A stretch of 48,303 bases of DNA from Bordetella parapertussis (GCA_945901825.1 CAMDMC010000012.1:1-48303); one strand, 5' to 3'; numbered from the stretch's first letter, positions 38,258 to 46,446 are shown. The notes: a model not told the origin generated them from the sequence alone. Numbers and translations: made by a program.

Positions 38258-38776
38258 CTAGGCCTTATGTAAAGACTGACGTGCGACGATAACGCCGTCA
38301 TCGTCGGCGTAACACCAATTTCCCGGAAAAACCAGCACACCTGCGATATCAACGGGCTGTTGCTGCTCACCCGCACCTTGCTTTGTCCCGCGTCGCGGGT
38401 TACTTGCCATGGCCCAGACCGGGATGGAAAGTTCAGAGAGCTCCTGGACATCACGAACACAACCATTCATAACCAGGCCCGACCAGCCATTTTTCTCTGC
38501 CATTGACCCAAGGTTACCTCCGACCAGGGCACAACGATCGCTGCCGCCTGCATCAACCATTAGGACACGACCCTGACCAGGCTGCTCGAGGACTTTTACA
38601 AGCAGCCCGTTGTCTTCAAAACAACGCAAGGTAAAGACCTCTCCCATCATACGATCGCCTCCCCCATAATTCTGAAAAACAGGGGGTATAACAAAAAGAA
38701 GGCCCTTTGAAAAAAGAGCCTCGTGGGCATCACATAGGTCGGCTGTTGGAGTCCATTTCATTGCTACAGTATGCAT
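38258..38776 (-). CDS. RraA-family protein (RNase E inhibitor-like / HMG-CHA aldolase-like)
   Basis: A 172-residue member of the RraA-like fold. It contains PTADLCDAHE, a glycine-rich phosphate loop region GDRMMGEVFTLRCFEDN, GGSDRCALVGGNLG and the metal/substrate motif NGCVRDVQEL with Arg and Asp. In E. coli RraA binds the RNase E C-terminus and inhibits it, but many family members are 4-hydroxy-4-methyl-2-oxoglutarate aldolases, and the R-x3-D pair allows that activity. The start could be ATG 38776 or the in-frame ATG 38761, which aligns better with homologues. It diverges from the exchanger gene by 23 bp. A 12-bp palindrome AGGCCTAGGCCT (38254-38265) overlaps its stop. Confidence 0.87.
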   Translation of the reverse strand: MHTVAMKWTPTADLCDAHEALFSKGLLFVIPPVFQNYGGGDRMMGEVFTLRCFEDNGLLVKVLEQPGQGRVLMVDAGGSDRCALVGGNLGSMAEKNGWSGLVMNGCVRDVQELSELSIPVWAMASNPRRGTKQGAGEQQQPVDIAGVLVFPGNWCYADDDGVIVARQSLHKA

Positions 38777-38799
38777 CAGATCTTTGAAAAGGCGACGGT

Positions 38800-39921
38800 A
38801 TGGTTAATTTTGCGCTGTTTTCTGTGGGGCTTCTCGCACTCGTCTTTGGCTCCGAATTGCTTGTCCGCGGCGCAAGTAGGCTTGCTGCCCTGCTAGGCCT
38901 ATCACCCCTTGTCATTGGCCTTACCGTCGTTTCTATCGGAACCAGCGCACCCGAAATTGCCGTCTCGGTCGAGTCGGCCTGGCGGGGCGTAACCGACCTT
39001 ACGGTTGGAAACGTGGTCGGCAGTAATATTTTTAACGTGCTTGCAATTCTTGGGCTCTCAGCGCTCTTTATTCCCTTGTCGGTTCATAGCCAGATCATCC
39101 GCCAAGAGATTCCCGTTTTGATTGCGGCGGCGGCTCTCCTTCTGCTGTTTGGGATGGACGGGCTTGTTGCGCCAACCGAGGCACTGCTTTTATTGCTCGG
39201 CATGGTGGTCTACCTTGTTTTTATCGTTCGTCAGGCAAGAAGGGGCGGCAGTGAGCATGATCCGCTTGCGAAAAAAGGCGAGCCCAAGGAGGCGAGCAGC
39301 GCTGGTATTCAGGCACCTGCGGTTCAGACCCTTAGTTTTTTTGCCAGCCCGCTGGGCTCCGCTTTTCTTGTGCTCATTGGCCTGGTGCTTTTGGTTCTAG
39401 GCTCTCAGGCCCTGGTGACTGCAAGCGTTTCCTTCGCAAAACTTCTCGGTGTAAGTGACCTGATTATTGGCCTAACCATCGTTGCTGCGGGTACCTCGCT
39501 GCCTGAACTTGCGGCATCTGTGGCTGCTGCGATTAAGGGCGAACGAGACATAGCCGTTGGCAATGTGGTGGGCAGCAGCATCTTCAATATTCTTGGATGT
39601 CTTGGAATCTCAGGGCTTGTTGCCTCTGGGGGTCTTGTTATACCCAACTCAGTCTTGGTGTTCGATCAGTGGGTCATGCTCGCAGCTTTTCTTGCTTGTG
39701 TTCCTGCCTTCATTACCGGACGTGAGATTGCCCGATGGGAGGGTGCGGTTTTCTTGTTCTATTATTTTGCTTACACGGGCTATCTTATTTTGGCCTCCCA
39801 AAGCCACCAGGCTCTTCAGCCCTACAGTCAGACTCTTCTTTACGGCGTCATTCCCTTAACTGTCATTGCACTTGCGTTTTCGCTCTGGAAGCATAAAAGG
39901 CAGGTCGTGCCAACAAGCTAA
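38800..39921 (+). CDS. Calcium/sodium antiporter, CaCA superfamily (YrbG-like)
   Basis: An inner-membrane cation exchanger of 373 residues with about ten helices. The two alpha-repeats that form the ion site are clear and mirror each other: SIGTSAPEIAVSVESA with GNVVGSNIFNVLAILG (about 46-90), and AAGTSLPELAASVAAA with GNVVGSSIFNILGCLG (about 230-275). A hydrophilic loop of about 30 residues in the middle (SEHDPLAKKGEPKEAS) joins the halves. The exchanged ion cannot be fixed from sequence. Its stop overlaps the next, convergent gene by 4 bp. Confidence 0.9.
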   Translation: MVNFALFSVGLLALVFGSELLVRGASRLAALLGLSPLVIGLTVVSIGTSAPEIAVSVESAWRGVTDLTVGNVVGSNIFNVLAILGLSALFIPLSVHSQIIRQEIPVLIAAAALLLLFGMDGLVAPTEALLLLLGMVVYLVFIVRQARRGGSEHDPLAKKGEPKEASSAGIQAPAVQTLSFFASPLGSAFLVLIGLVLLVLGSQALVTASVSFAKLLGVSDLIIGLTIVAAGTSLPELAASVAAAIKGERDIAVGNVVGSSIFNILGCLGISGLVASGGLVIPNSVLVFDQWVMLAAFLACVPAFITGREIARWEGAVFLFYYFAYTGYLILASQSHQALQPYSQTLLYGVIPLTVIALAFSLWKHKRQVVPTS

Positions 39922-40349
39922 GCTGGACACAAAAGGTTTCTGGCAATTTCCATGGGGTCATCCTTGCCCCGAATCGGGCGCCAACCTGTCGGCTCATCGG
40001 TATTAAGCGTTGCCTTTCCAGTACCACGCTTACCGGTGAATCGAGCATGAACCCGGGTTCGCGTTCGCTTGCCTTTGCAATCAATCTCCTCGACATGACG
40101 ACGTGATAAATGCCCAAGAAGGTCCGGGTTAAAAAAATCGTGAATGACCGTGAAGTAACGATTGCCCTCTGGTGTTGAGGCGACTGCAGCTAAGGGTACG
40201 TAAACAACCTTTCCGTTGCCTCGTTCAAGAAGCAGGTATTTCGCACCCGCCGCCTGGGACGAAGCACCTAAAAAAACCAGGGCTAGACTAAGCAGCACCC
40301 AAGCTCTGGGCTTTGCAGAGCGGCTGGCTCGACTCACGCAACTTTTCAT
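39918..40349 (-). CDS. Exported hypothetical protein, adhesin-E-like pattern
   Basis: A 143-residue protein with an N-terminal signal peptide (basic start, hydrophobic LLSLALVFLGASS, cleavage near QAAG). The mature part is basic and has two cysteines, in VEEIDCKGKRTR and NLLCPA, that could pair. The spacing of a VDC/IDC strand followed by a basic strand and a terminal cysteine recalls the small surface-adhesin-protein-E family, but I cannot confirm it. It lies between a convergent transporter gene and the HemD-like genes, and a 75-bp gap without clear signals precedes the latter's end. Confidence 0.7.
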   Translation of the reverse strand: MKSCVSRASRSAKPRAWVLLSLALVFLGASSQAAGAKYLLLERGNGKVVYVPLAAVASTPEGNRYFTVIHDFFNPDLLGHLSRRHVEEIDCKGKRTRTRVHARFTGKRGTGKATLNTDEPTGWRPIRGKDDPMEIARNLLCPA

Positions 40350-40424
40350 AGTTGACGAATCGACCGCAACCCAGAGAACTTAAAGCCAGCTCAGACAAAC
40401 CCACCGGCTGCGCCCCACCTTCTG

Positions 40425-41237
40425 TTAAGCCTTAGCAATACGATCAAGAATGTGATGGGCTGTTAACTCTTCCACCGTCACCCATTTGACATCAGGCAGC
40501 TGCTTTTGAATAGTCTGAGCAATTGCGGGGACGGACCCAATAAAGGTCACCTTTTGAAGGTCCACTTTCTGGCGGTTGAGCTCAAGCAGTGTGCCCTTGG
40601 CCGCAAGCGAAGAAGTGACCAATACCCACCAGGGTGTACCGTCTTTAGGCAGGTCAATAAGCTCCCGAACAGAACGCGAATAAACCGGCATGCGTACAAC
40701 ACGAACACCACCCGAGACCAACCGCTGGGTGAGTGTATTGGAGTCTTCGGCCGACTCCAAAAGACCGACCATCGTGCCCGGCTTGGCACGCACAAGAATG
40801 GAATCAGCGAGCTTGTCGAAATGGCCCGAGACGGTGGGAACAAGGATTTGGCGGTAGCGCTCTGGCCCGAGGTCGTTAGGCTTTAAGGCTTCCCAGAAGT
40901 GAAAGGCAGTGTCCTCTCCAATCGCAGCGTATTTTAGGCGAGACTGCCGCGTCTTCATGGCGGCAAGTAGGAGAGGTAATTTTGCGAGGGCCTCAGCCGC
41001 TGCTGGGCTGGTTGCAACAAGGTAGAAAGGTCTGTGGTCGCCTGGCTCATCCCAGTCTTTTAGCTCTCTTAGGGCAGCCCGTTGTAAGGTTTCATCTGTG
41101 AGCCGGAACTCCTCGGCGGGCGAATGAAAAACCTTTATCCAGTAACGCTCCCCCTCTTTTTTAAGTTCCTCGGCTAAGGGGTCTGTTCCACCGCGCCAGA
41201 CGGCACGGGTGATAAGTAGGTTTGCAAGGATAACCAT
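40425..41237 (-). CDS. Uroporphyrinogen-III synthase (HemD)-like protein, second tandem copy
   Basis: A 270-residue cytosolic protein without signal or membrane segment. Its pattern fits the two-domain HemD fold: LLITRA then DPLAEELKKEG at the start, FYLVATSPAAAEAL (the S/A-rich strand-turn of HemD), AAIGEDTAFHF, GTMVGLLESAEDSNTL followed by GGVRVVRMPVYSRS, then WWVLVTSSLAAK and a final FIGSVPAIAQTI. True HemD genes normally adjoin hemC, which is not here, so this may not make uroporphyrinogen. I chose ATG 41237, two bases after the upstream stop, because it aligns with the start of the paralogue; a TTG three codons earlier is possible. The fold assignment is inference from pattern. Confidence 0.7.
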   Translation of the reverse strand: MVILANLLITRAVWRGGTDPLAEELKKEGERYWIKVFHSPAEEFRLTDETLQRAALRELKDWDEPGDHRPFYLVATSPAAAEALAKLPLLLAAMKTRQSRLKYAAIGEDTAFHFWEALKPNDLGPERYRQILVPTVSGHFDKLADSILVRAKPGTMVGLLESAEDSNTLTQRLVSGGVRVVRMPVYSRSVRELIDLPKDGTPWWVLVTSSLAAKGTLLELNRQKVDLQKVTFIGSVPAIAQTIQKQLPDVKWVTVEELTAHHILDRIAKA

Positions 41238-41239
41238 GA

Positions 41240-42061
41240 CTAACAAAACTCACTTTTTGAAATTGTCTCAAGAATATTCACAGGCAGAAGATCGGGGAGC
41301 TCCATCCAATGCGCATTTGGTATAAGCCGACGAAGAACTGACTCGGTGGAGCGAAAATGGCCCATCCAAAGCATGTGCTCAGGTCGCATCTTTTGTAGAC
41401 GGAGATCCTGAACGAGAGTCTTGAGTACCGACGAATTCGTTATTAAGAACCACCACGGCAGGTCACTTTTAGGGAGGTCGGCGAGGTTCTGCAAAGAGAT
41501 TGAAAAGACGGGAAGCCGCACCACTCGGAGCCCCCCCGAGACAAGGCCCCTTGCAATATCGCCACTGTCACTGGCTGATTCAAGTGTGAATACGATGGAG
41601 CCATCCGGTGCCGTCTCAATAAGTTTCTGAACGAGCTTATCGGCATGACCGGAGACTGCAGGCGTCATAACCTCTTCGCGACGTACCCGTGCAATACCCT
41701 CAAGCTTTATGGTTGCTGCGAACTGCGCAGCCGTCTCGTCCCCCACGGCGGCAAAACGCAGACGTCGTTCGCGCACGGCAAGAGACTGCTTAAGATGACT
41801 CAGGCCCGCCAGTGCTTCGGCCGCAGCGGGACTGGTGCACAACAAGTAACAGGGCCGGGGGTCGTTCACATCGTCCCAGTCGTCCAGTTCGCGGACCATA
41901 GCCCTTTGATGAGTCTCTGTTGCAAACCGCATGATCTGCATAGGAGAGTTGAAAACGTTGACCCAATAACGACGGGCCTGAGACTCTAAGGCCTCTGCCA
42001 AGGGGTCGGTCTTCTTCTCCCAGACACTGCCGGTTACAACAAGGTTTGCCACCGTTACCAT
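41240..42061 (-). CDS. Uroporphyrinogen-III synthase (HemD)-like protein, first tandem copy
   Basis: A 273-residue paralogue of the following gene. Shared segments include DPLAEALE, RYWVNVFNSP, RELDDWDD, CTSPAAAEALA, AAVGDETAAQF, PAVSGHADKL, LESASDS, GLVSGGLRVVRLPVFS and PWWFLITNSS, which cover the whole HemD-like frame. Only moderate similarity remains elsewhere, so the duplication is old. The start ATG 42061 has GGGGAG seven bases upstream; a longer frame from 42124 would add 21 residues and run into the divergent promoter region. It diverges from the membrane protein-vWA-PP2C-kinase operon by 71 bp, so the two sets probably share control. Confidence 0.7.
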   Translation of the reverse strand: MVTVANLVVTGSVWEKKTDPLAEALESQARRYWVNVFNSPMQIMRFATETHQRAMVRELDDWDDVNDPRPCYLLCTSPAAAEALAGLSHLKQSLAVRERRLRFAAVGDETAAQFAATIKLEGIARVRREEVMTPAVSGHADKLVQKLIETAPDGSIVFTLESASDSGDIARGLVSGGLRVVRLPVFSISLQNLADLPKSDLPWWFLITNSSVLKTLVQDLRLQKMRPEHMLWMGHFRSTESVLRRLIPNAHWMELPDLLPVNILETISKSEFC

Positions 42062-42132
42062 CGTCATTCTCCCCAGAGAGTGGGCCGAAAAAGAGCCTGT
42101 AGACCAATCTTGCGTGGGATACACTTCGTTCT
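42062..42132. promoter_or_regulatory. Divergent control region between HemD-like and vWA-kinase operons
   Basis: These 71 bp must hold promoters for both directions. On the plus strand TACACT (42119-42124) lies about eight bases before the ATG at 42133. The rightward transcript may therefore be leaderless, and no Shine-Dalgarno sequence is visible before that start. No convincing -35 or operator was identified. Confidence 0.35.
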
Positions 42133-42804
42133 ATGGTCATCAAGCCCCGATCCCTTGAAGAAATTGCGGCAGAGCGCGCAAAAAGTCAAATGGACCCTCG
42201 GTCAAACCAGGCGGCCTCCTCCAATAAAAGGTCGTCATCCAAGGGTGAGGACGACCTCTTTGACCCTTTTGAGGACGATTTCGACCAGACACCTAGGGCG
42301 TTAAGCAGGCAGCAAGGTCAAGACTCTAACGATCAACCACCCCCTCCTCCCGAGCCCAAGAACTATCAGCTTTTTTTTCTGGCCGGTGGAACCCTCTTGG
42401 GAACGGTTCTTGCCCTCTGGATCGTCTACGCGGTCCTGACCAAAGTTGAGATGCCGCCTCTTCAGTCGGCCGTTCAGCCCATTAACGAGTTCCTACTGCC
42501 ATCACGCGACCCAATTGAGATACGTATTACGCTTGATAACCAGTGCGAGTTCGAAGAAAACGTCTTTATGGTGAAGGTCATGCCCGATGGACCTACGGCG
42601 AACTTTACTCAAGGGCAGGCTAGGCTCATCGCAAAGCCCAACGACCGAATAAAGCTTATGGCCAATGAACGGTACCCATTCCTGAGTTACGAGGACGCCT
42701 CGGTCAAGGTGGCCCCGGAGGTCACTCTTACCGCAAAATGCTACGACCCCGAGGAAAGAGCGAAGGCTCTTCAGAAGAGTTTTGACGATCGTTTCGGCAA
42801 GTGA
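42133..42804 (+). CDS. Single-pass membrane protein of the vWA/PP2C/kinase locus, function unknown
   Basis: A 223-residue protein I do not recognise. Residues 1-77 are hydrophilic and disordered-looking: many Ser, Lys and Asp, an acidic patch EDDLFDPFEDDF and a run of six prolines. One membrane helix spans about 79-103 (FFLAGGTLLGTVLALWIVYA). The C-terminal 115 residues should be periplasmic and contain two cysteines (LDNQCEF and LTAKCYD) that might form a disulfide. The N-in/C-out layout suits a sensor or anchor passing a signal to the cytosolic kinase and phosphatase. The N-terminal tail could be a kinase substrate. Both ideas are inferred from context only. Confidence 0.75.
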   Translation: MVIKPRSLEEIAAERAKSQMDPRSNQAASSNKRSSSKGEDDLFDPFEDDFDQTPRALSRQQGQDSNDQPPPPPEPKNYQLFFLAGGTLLGTVLALWIVYAVLTKVEMPPLQSAVQPINEFLLPSRDPIEIRITLDNQCEFEENVFMVKVMPDGPTANFTQGQARLIAKPNDRIKLMANERYPFLSYEDASVKVAPEVTLTAKCYDPEERAKALQKSFDDRFGK

Positions 42805-42869
42805 GTCTCTGGCGCCCATGGTTAGCACCGATGTTTTAAATAAAAGAACCCTTTGAAGAAGGAACCCCG

Positions 42870-43679
42870 ATGCCCTATAAGGCCGAGATCAGTCGCTCCA
42901 ACCCCACCGCGTTTATGTTCGTCATTGACCAATCGGGCTCAATGGCCGACCCGGTTGGTACGACCGATCTCAGCCGTGCGGAGTTTGTCTGTGATGCCTT
43001 GAACCGGGTTGTCATCAACCTTATTACCCGAAGTTCTAAATCGGAAGGGGTGCGCGACTATTTTCAGATTGGAGCCATAGGCTATGGTGGGTCAAGTGTT
43101 GGGCCTGCACTCGCAGGGCCACTGGCAGACAAAACGTTCAATCCTATTTCGGACTTCGAACGATATCCACTGCGCATTGAACAACGCGATGGCATGCCCT
43201 TTCCCATTTGGTTTACGCCTCAGGCGGGCGGGGGCACTCCCATGCGCAAGGCCATGCGCACGGCCGCTCAGGCGCTTGCGGAATGGTGCGACGACTATCC
43301 TGAGTCTTTTCCTCCAACACTCCTTCATGTAACCGATGGCGAGCCCTCCGATGGCGACCCAGAGCCCATTGTTGAGCAACTAAAATCCCTAGGGACCGAT
43401 GACGGAGAGGTGCTCATACTGAATCTGCACACGGGACAAAGCAAAAGCGGCCCCATCAAATTTCCCGGGTCTGAAGAGGAGGTTACCGATGGGTTCGGGA
43501 AAATTCTGTTTCGCATGTCAAGTGTTCTACCTGCAGCCATTGCGTCGGCCGCCCGCGAACGGGGTTACCAGGTTAACGACAATGCCCGGGGGTTTTTCTT
43601 TAACGTCGAACCCGTAGAGATTGTTGAGTTTTTCGAAATTGGCACGCGCGCATCCTCCCAGGCCATGATGCTGCGTTAA
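42870..43679 (+). CDS. vWA-domain protein, TerY-like
   Basis: A 269-residue soluble von Willebrand factor A domain protein. The metal-ion-dependent adhesion site is complete: D20-x-S22-x-S24 in VIDQSGSMAD, T123 in GGGTPM and D156 in VTDGEPSDGD. Residues 200-269 extend beyond the core and end in a FFEIGTRASSQ segment. The start is supported by AAGGA. In TerY-P loci such a vWA protein is encoded with a PP2C phosphatase and a kinase, as here, and is thought to organise or gate the pair through metal-dependent binding. Its partner is unknown. Confidence 0.9.
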   Translation: MPYKAEISRSNPTAFMFVIDQSGSMADPVGTTDLSRAEFVCDALNRVVINLITRSSKSEGVRDYFQIGAIGYGGSSVGPALAGPLADKTFNPISDFERYPLRIEQRDGMPFPIWFTPQAGGGTPMRKAMRTAAQALAEWCDDYPESFPPTLLHVTDGEPSDGDPEPIVEQLKSLGTDDGEVLILNLHTGQSKSGPIKFPGSEEEVTDGFGKILFRMSSVLPAAIASAARERGYQVNDNARGFFFNVEPVEIVEFFEIGTRASSQAMMLR

Positions 43680-43731
43680 GAGCCAAGGAATTAAAGCCAG
43701 CAAGCCTCTTTTCTGACGGTCACTGCAGAAA

Positions 43732-44478
43732 ATGAAGATCCTCAGAAGCCTTACTGCTCCTAAAGAGCCTGACCACTCTGAATCGAACGAGGACTTCTTT
43801 TTCTGGGAGGCGCAAGGCAAGGCCTGCGCAATGAGTGATGGTGCAAGCGACTCCTTTGACTCACGTAGTTGGGCGCGCATTCTTTGCCAGTCATTTACGC
43901 AGATCTACAACCAAGTAGCAGCGCCTAGGTTGGACGACAAGTGCGTTGCGCTCGTTCTTTCTGTAGCGAGACCCTTCTTTGAAAAGCAGCTTAAGGCCAT
44001 TACAACATCCTGGTCCAAACAGCTCGCAGCCAGCAGAGGAAGCTTTGCCAGCTTACTGGGTGTTATTGATGAGCCCCGTCAGGTCTCCATTCTTGCCGTT
44101 GGCGATACCGTTGCCATCTGGATGGACCCTCAAGGTCAGCTTCGAAGCTTCACACTTCGAAAGTCGCTTGAGTTTTCCAAAAACCCCGTTTTGCTTGGTT
44201 CCGAAAGTAAAACCGACAGCCTGCTTTTTGGAAGCGAGCACAGCCGATGGGGTTTCATCACCATCCCCAAAGTCGAACTGCAGTCTAAGAGGCTCTTTTT
44301 AATGACAGATGCTCTGGGGCATTACGTTCTAAGTCAGTATGAGAAGAACAGGCCCTTACCTCTTGATCTGCTGTCCTCCATGGGCCAGCCCGACTTCCAG
44401 TCCTGGGTACTCGCCCAAAGGCAGTCAGGTGGGCTTCATAAAGATGACACAACCTTTGCCCTGCTTTCTGTGGACTGA
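43732..44478 (+). CDS. PP2C-type serine/threonine protein phosphatase
   Basis: A 248-residue PPM-family phosphatase. Metal-binding and catalytic positions can be matched: NED at 19-21, SDGAS with D36, GDT with D125, TDAL with D193 and DDTTFALL with D238/D239. It has no membrane segment and the whole protein is one catalytic domain. It probably removes phosphates placed by the neighbouring kinase. A gap of 52 bp separates it from the vWA gene and only 19 bp from the kinase; no strong ribosome-binding sites are visible, so coupling is likely. Confidence 0.88.
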   Translation: MKILRSLTAPKEPDHSESNEDFFFWEAQGKACAMSDGASDSFDSRSWARILCQSFTQIYNQVAAPRLDDKCVALVLSVARPFFEKQLKAITTSWSKQLAASRGSFASLLGVIDEPRQVSILAVGDTVAIWMDPQGQLRSFTLRKSLEFSKNPVLLGSESKTDSLLFGSEHSRWGFITIPKVELQSKRLFLMTDALGHYVLSQYEKNRPLPLDLLSSMGQPDFQSWVLAQRQSGGLHKDDTTFALLSVD

Positions 44479-44497
44479 TCGAGCGCCATCTCTACAC

Positions 44498-46042
44498 ATG
44501 TCTCTACCCACTCTTGAAGCCTACCTAAGAGCACTGCAGCAGCCTGCATCGAGGACATTTCGTGACTACGCGCTTCAGCGCTGCGACATAGAAAAAAATA
44601 CGCTTGGAATGCCTCGGGTTCGTTCAGGTAACTTTGCGCTCGTCTTTCGCATGAACGACGCCACCTCAAAACGCTCCTATGCCCTGCGCGTATTTACCCG
44701 TGTCTCTAAGGATGTTGAAGAGCGCTACCAGGCCATTGCCGAGACCATAAAGGCTATTCGAGAATCGCAAGGCTCCTCGTTCTTTGTTGACTTCGACTAC
44801 CAGGCCCATGGAATGGTGGTCAATGATCAGACCGTACCCGTCATTAAAATGGACTGGAATTATGGGGAAACCCTGGGCGAGTACTTGTATAAAAACTACA
44901 AAGACTCCAAGCGCATTGCCAGGCTTCGTGCACAGCTGCGTGAGCTTTGCGCATTTTTGCAGAAAATGGCGATTGCACATGGAGACATCCAGCTTGGAAA
45001 CATTCTGGTGTCAAAAGATGGTGCGCAGATCAAGCTCATTGACTACGACGGCATGTATGTTCCAGAGCTTAAAGGCCGACTCGCCTCGGAGCTTGGGCAG
45101 GTCAATTTTCAACATCCTGGCCGCAAAGAAAGCCTCTTTGGCCCCGAGCTCGATCGGTTTGCATTTATGAGCCTCGATCTATCCCTGGGCCTGCTTGAGC
45201 ACAATGCCGAGCTCTGGGACCGAACCTACAGTGACGAAGAGGGTGTCATTTTCAGGGCAACCGACTACGCGAATCCACTAGCCTCTCAGACCTTTGGGCT
45301 CGCTGCGCAGGTACCTGCTCTAAGCCTTCCCACCAAACAGTTCGCCCTCATGTGCCTCGGGCCTGTCGAAAAACTTCCCGATCCCTTTGAGTTTTTTGAA
45401 GGCCGCATCCCCCCGGGAACCTTGGTCTTTAAACCAAGACCCAAACCAGAGGGTGAGGCTGTTAAGAAAGAGGTACAGCCTGAAAGGGTCTACGTAGGCT
45501 CCTTTGAAGTTGTTGCGGCGGGTCAGTTTGCGAAAGTGAGCCGCCACGCGGGCAGGCGCGTGGAGGCTGTTGGCAAGGTGCTCGATGTACGTTCCGGCAA
45601 AGCCTATTTCGGAAGCAGCAGGCTCCCTCGGCCATACATTTACGTGGATTTCACAGCCATGTCGAGTGGCAATGTCGTGCGCATCAAACTTTTACCAGAA
45701 ATTCTTGAGAGCTTTACCGGTGAGCGACGGCTCCTTCCCAATGACAGCTGGATCGGGAAATGGGTCACAGTAAGTGAAGTCATTCAGCCCATTCAGTACC
45801 TCAGTCACCCTTCATTTCCCCTTGGAATTGGCGAGGCGGGCATTGTGGTGAATGACCCTTTTCAGGTCAAAATTATTTCCCCTGAAGAAGCCGCCTTCCG
45901 GCTTAAAGGCAACAACCAGCTGGTTCGTCGTCGCCTTGGAACACGTATGACAACCCGGGAGGTACCGGCAGGAAGCCGAATTTCAGGTAGCCCTGGCCAG
46001 AGGCGTAATGCCGACGCTCTGATGCGACTTTCAAAAATGTAA
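44498..46042 (+). CDS. Atypical protein kinase with C-terminal OB-like domain
   Basis: A 514-residue protein. Residues about 20-300 are a kinase-like domain: glycine loop SGNFALVF, YALRVF with Arg64 where the ATP-binding lysine usually is, catalytic loop H161-G-D163-x-Q165-x2-N168 (AHGDIQLGNIL) and IDYDGMYVPEL in place of DFG. This HGDxQxGN/DYDGM form is characteristic of the kinases of TerY-P type loci. A linker follows. Residues about 330-460 form a second domain whose alternation of strands (VEAVGKVLDVRSGKAYF, VRIKLLPEI, WIGKWVTVSEVI) suggests an OB fold. The tail is basic. The start ATG 44498 was chosen over an upstream frame at 44339 that overlaps the phosphatase gene and adds unrelated residues. 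Confidence 0.85.
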   Translation: MSLPTLEAYLRALQQPASRTFRDYALQRCDIEKNTLGMPRVRSGNFALVFRMNDATSKRSYALRVFTRVSKDVEERYQAIAETIKAIRESQGSSFFVDFDYQAHGMVVNDQTVPVIKMDWNYGETLGEYLYKNYKDSKRIARLRAQLRELCAFLQKMAIAHGDIQLGNILVSKDGAQIKLIDYDGMYVPELKGRLASELGQVNFQHPGRKESLFGPELDRFAFMSLDLSLGLLEHNAELWDRTYSDEEGVIFRATDYANPLASQTFGLAAQVPALSLPTKQFALMCLGPVEKLPDPFEFFEGRIPPGTLVFKPRPKPEGEAVKKEVQPERVYVGSFEVVAAGQFAKVSRHAGRRVEAVGKVLDVRSGKAYFGSSRLPRPYIYVDFTAMSSGNVVRIKLLPEILESFTGERRLLPNDSWIGKWVTVSEVIQPIQYLSHPSFPLGIGEAGIVVNDPFQVKIISPEEAAFRLKGNNQLVRRRLGTRMTTREVPAGSRISGSPGQRRNADALMRLSKM

Positions 46043-46063
46043 GAAACAGATCGGCGGGGCGTT

Positions 46064-46351
46064 TTAGTCGTGACGAACTAAAAGGGCAACCCGCTGAGTA
46101 TCGAGCATGTCGAGCGCAAGCGAAGACTCCGTACCCCGAACCAGAAAATAAACGGCTATCAGGCCGAAAATGAGCCCGTTCGAAAGATCTTCAAAATAGA
46201 AAGAGGCGCAGGCAGAGATGAGCATAACGAAAAAGAGCGCCCCGAAAATACGCTGGGTACGTTCATGACGTTCACGTATTGGCCTAATGTAAGCCTCGTA
46301 CTGCTCAAAGGTCATGGGCTCATCGGGTGCAAGAAGTTCATTTGGAAGCAT
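46064..46351 (-). CDS. Small membrane protein, function unknown
   Basis: A 95-residue protein with a hydrophilic N-terminus rich in Glu, Arg and Tyr (EQYEAYIRPIRERHERTQR) and two membrane helices at about 35-52 and 58-74. It ends in a soluble tail. It is convergent with the kinase gene, 21 bp from its stop, and diverges from the DUF2062 gene by 95 bp. I do not recognise a family. Confidence 0.65.
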   Translation of the reverse strand: MLPNELLAPDEPMTFEQYEAYIRPIRERHERTQRIFGALFFVMLISACASFYFEDLSNGLIFGLIAVYFLVRGTESSLALDMLDTQRVALLVRHD

Positions 46352-46446
46352 GATTAAAAGGGTAGCATGCTGTTGCCCGCGCTTCTGAAGTCAGCGCATA
46401 GCAAAAACCCTAGAGGCGCTTTTTCCTGAGACAATCTGGGCCATCC

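Noticed and set aside
38254..38265. Palindrome AGGCCTAGGCCT at the end of the RraA-like gene
   Set aside because: AGGCC/GGCCT is a very frequent word in this genome, so a short palindrome at a stop codon is likely chance.
44339..44497. N-terminal extension of the kinase gene by 53 residues
   Set aside because: It lies inside the PP2C gene in another frame and adds nothing kinase-like.
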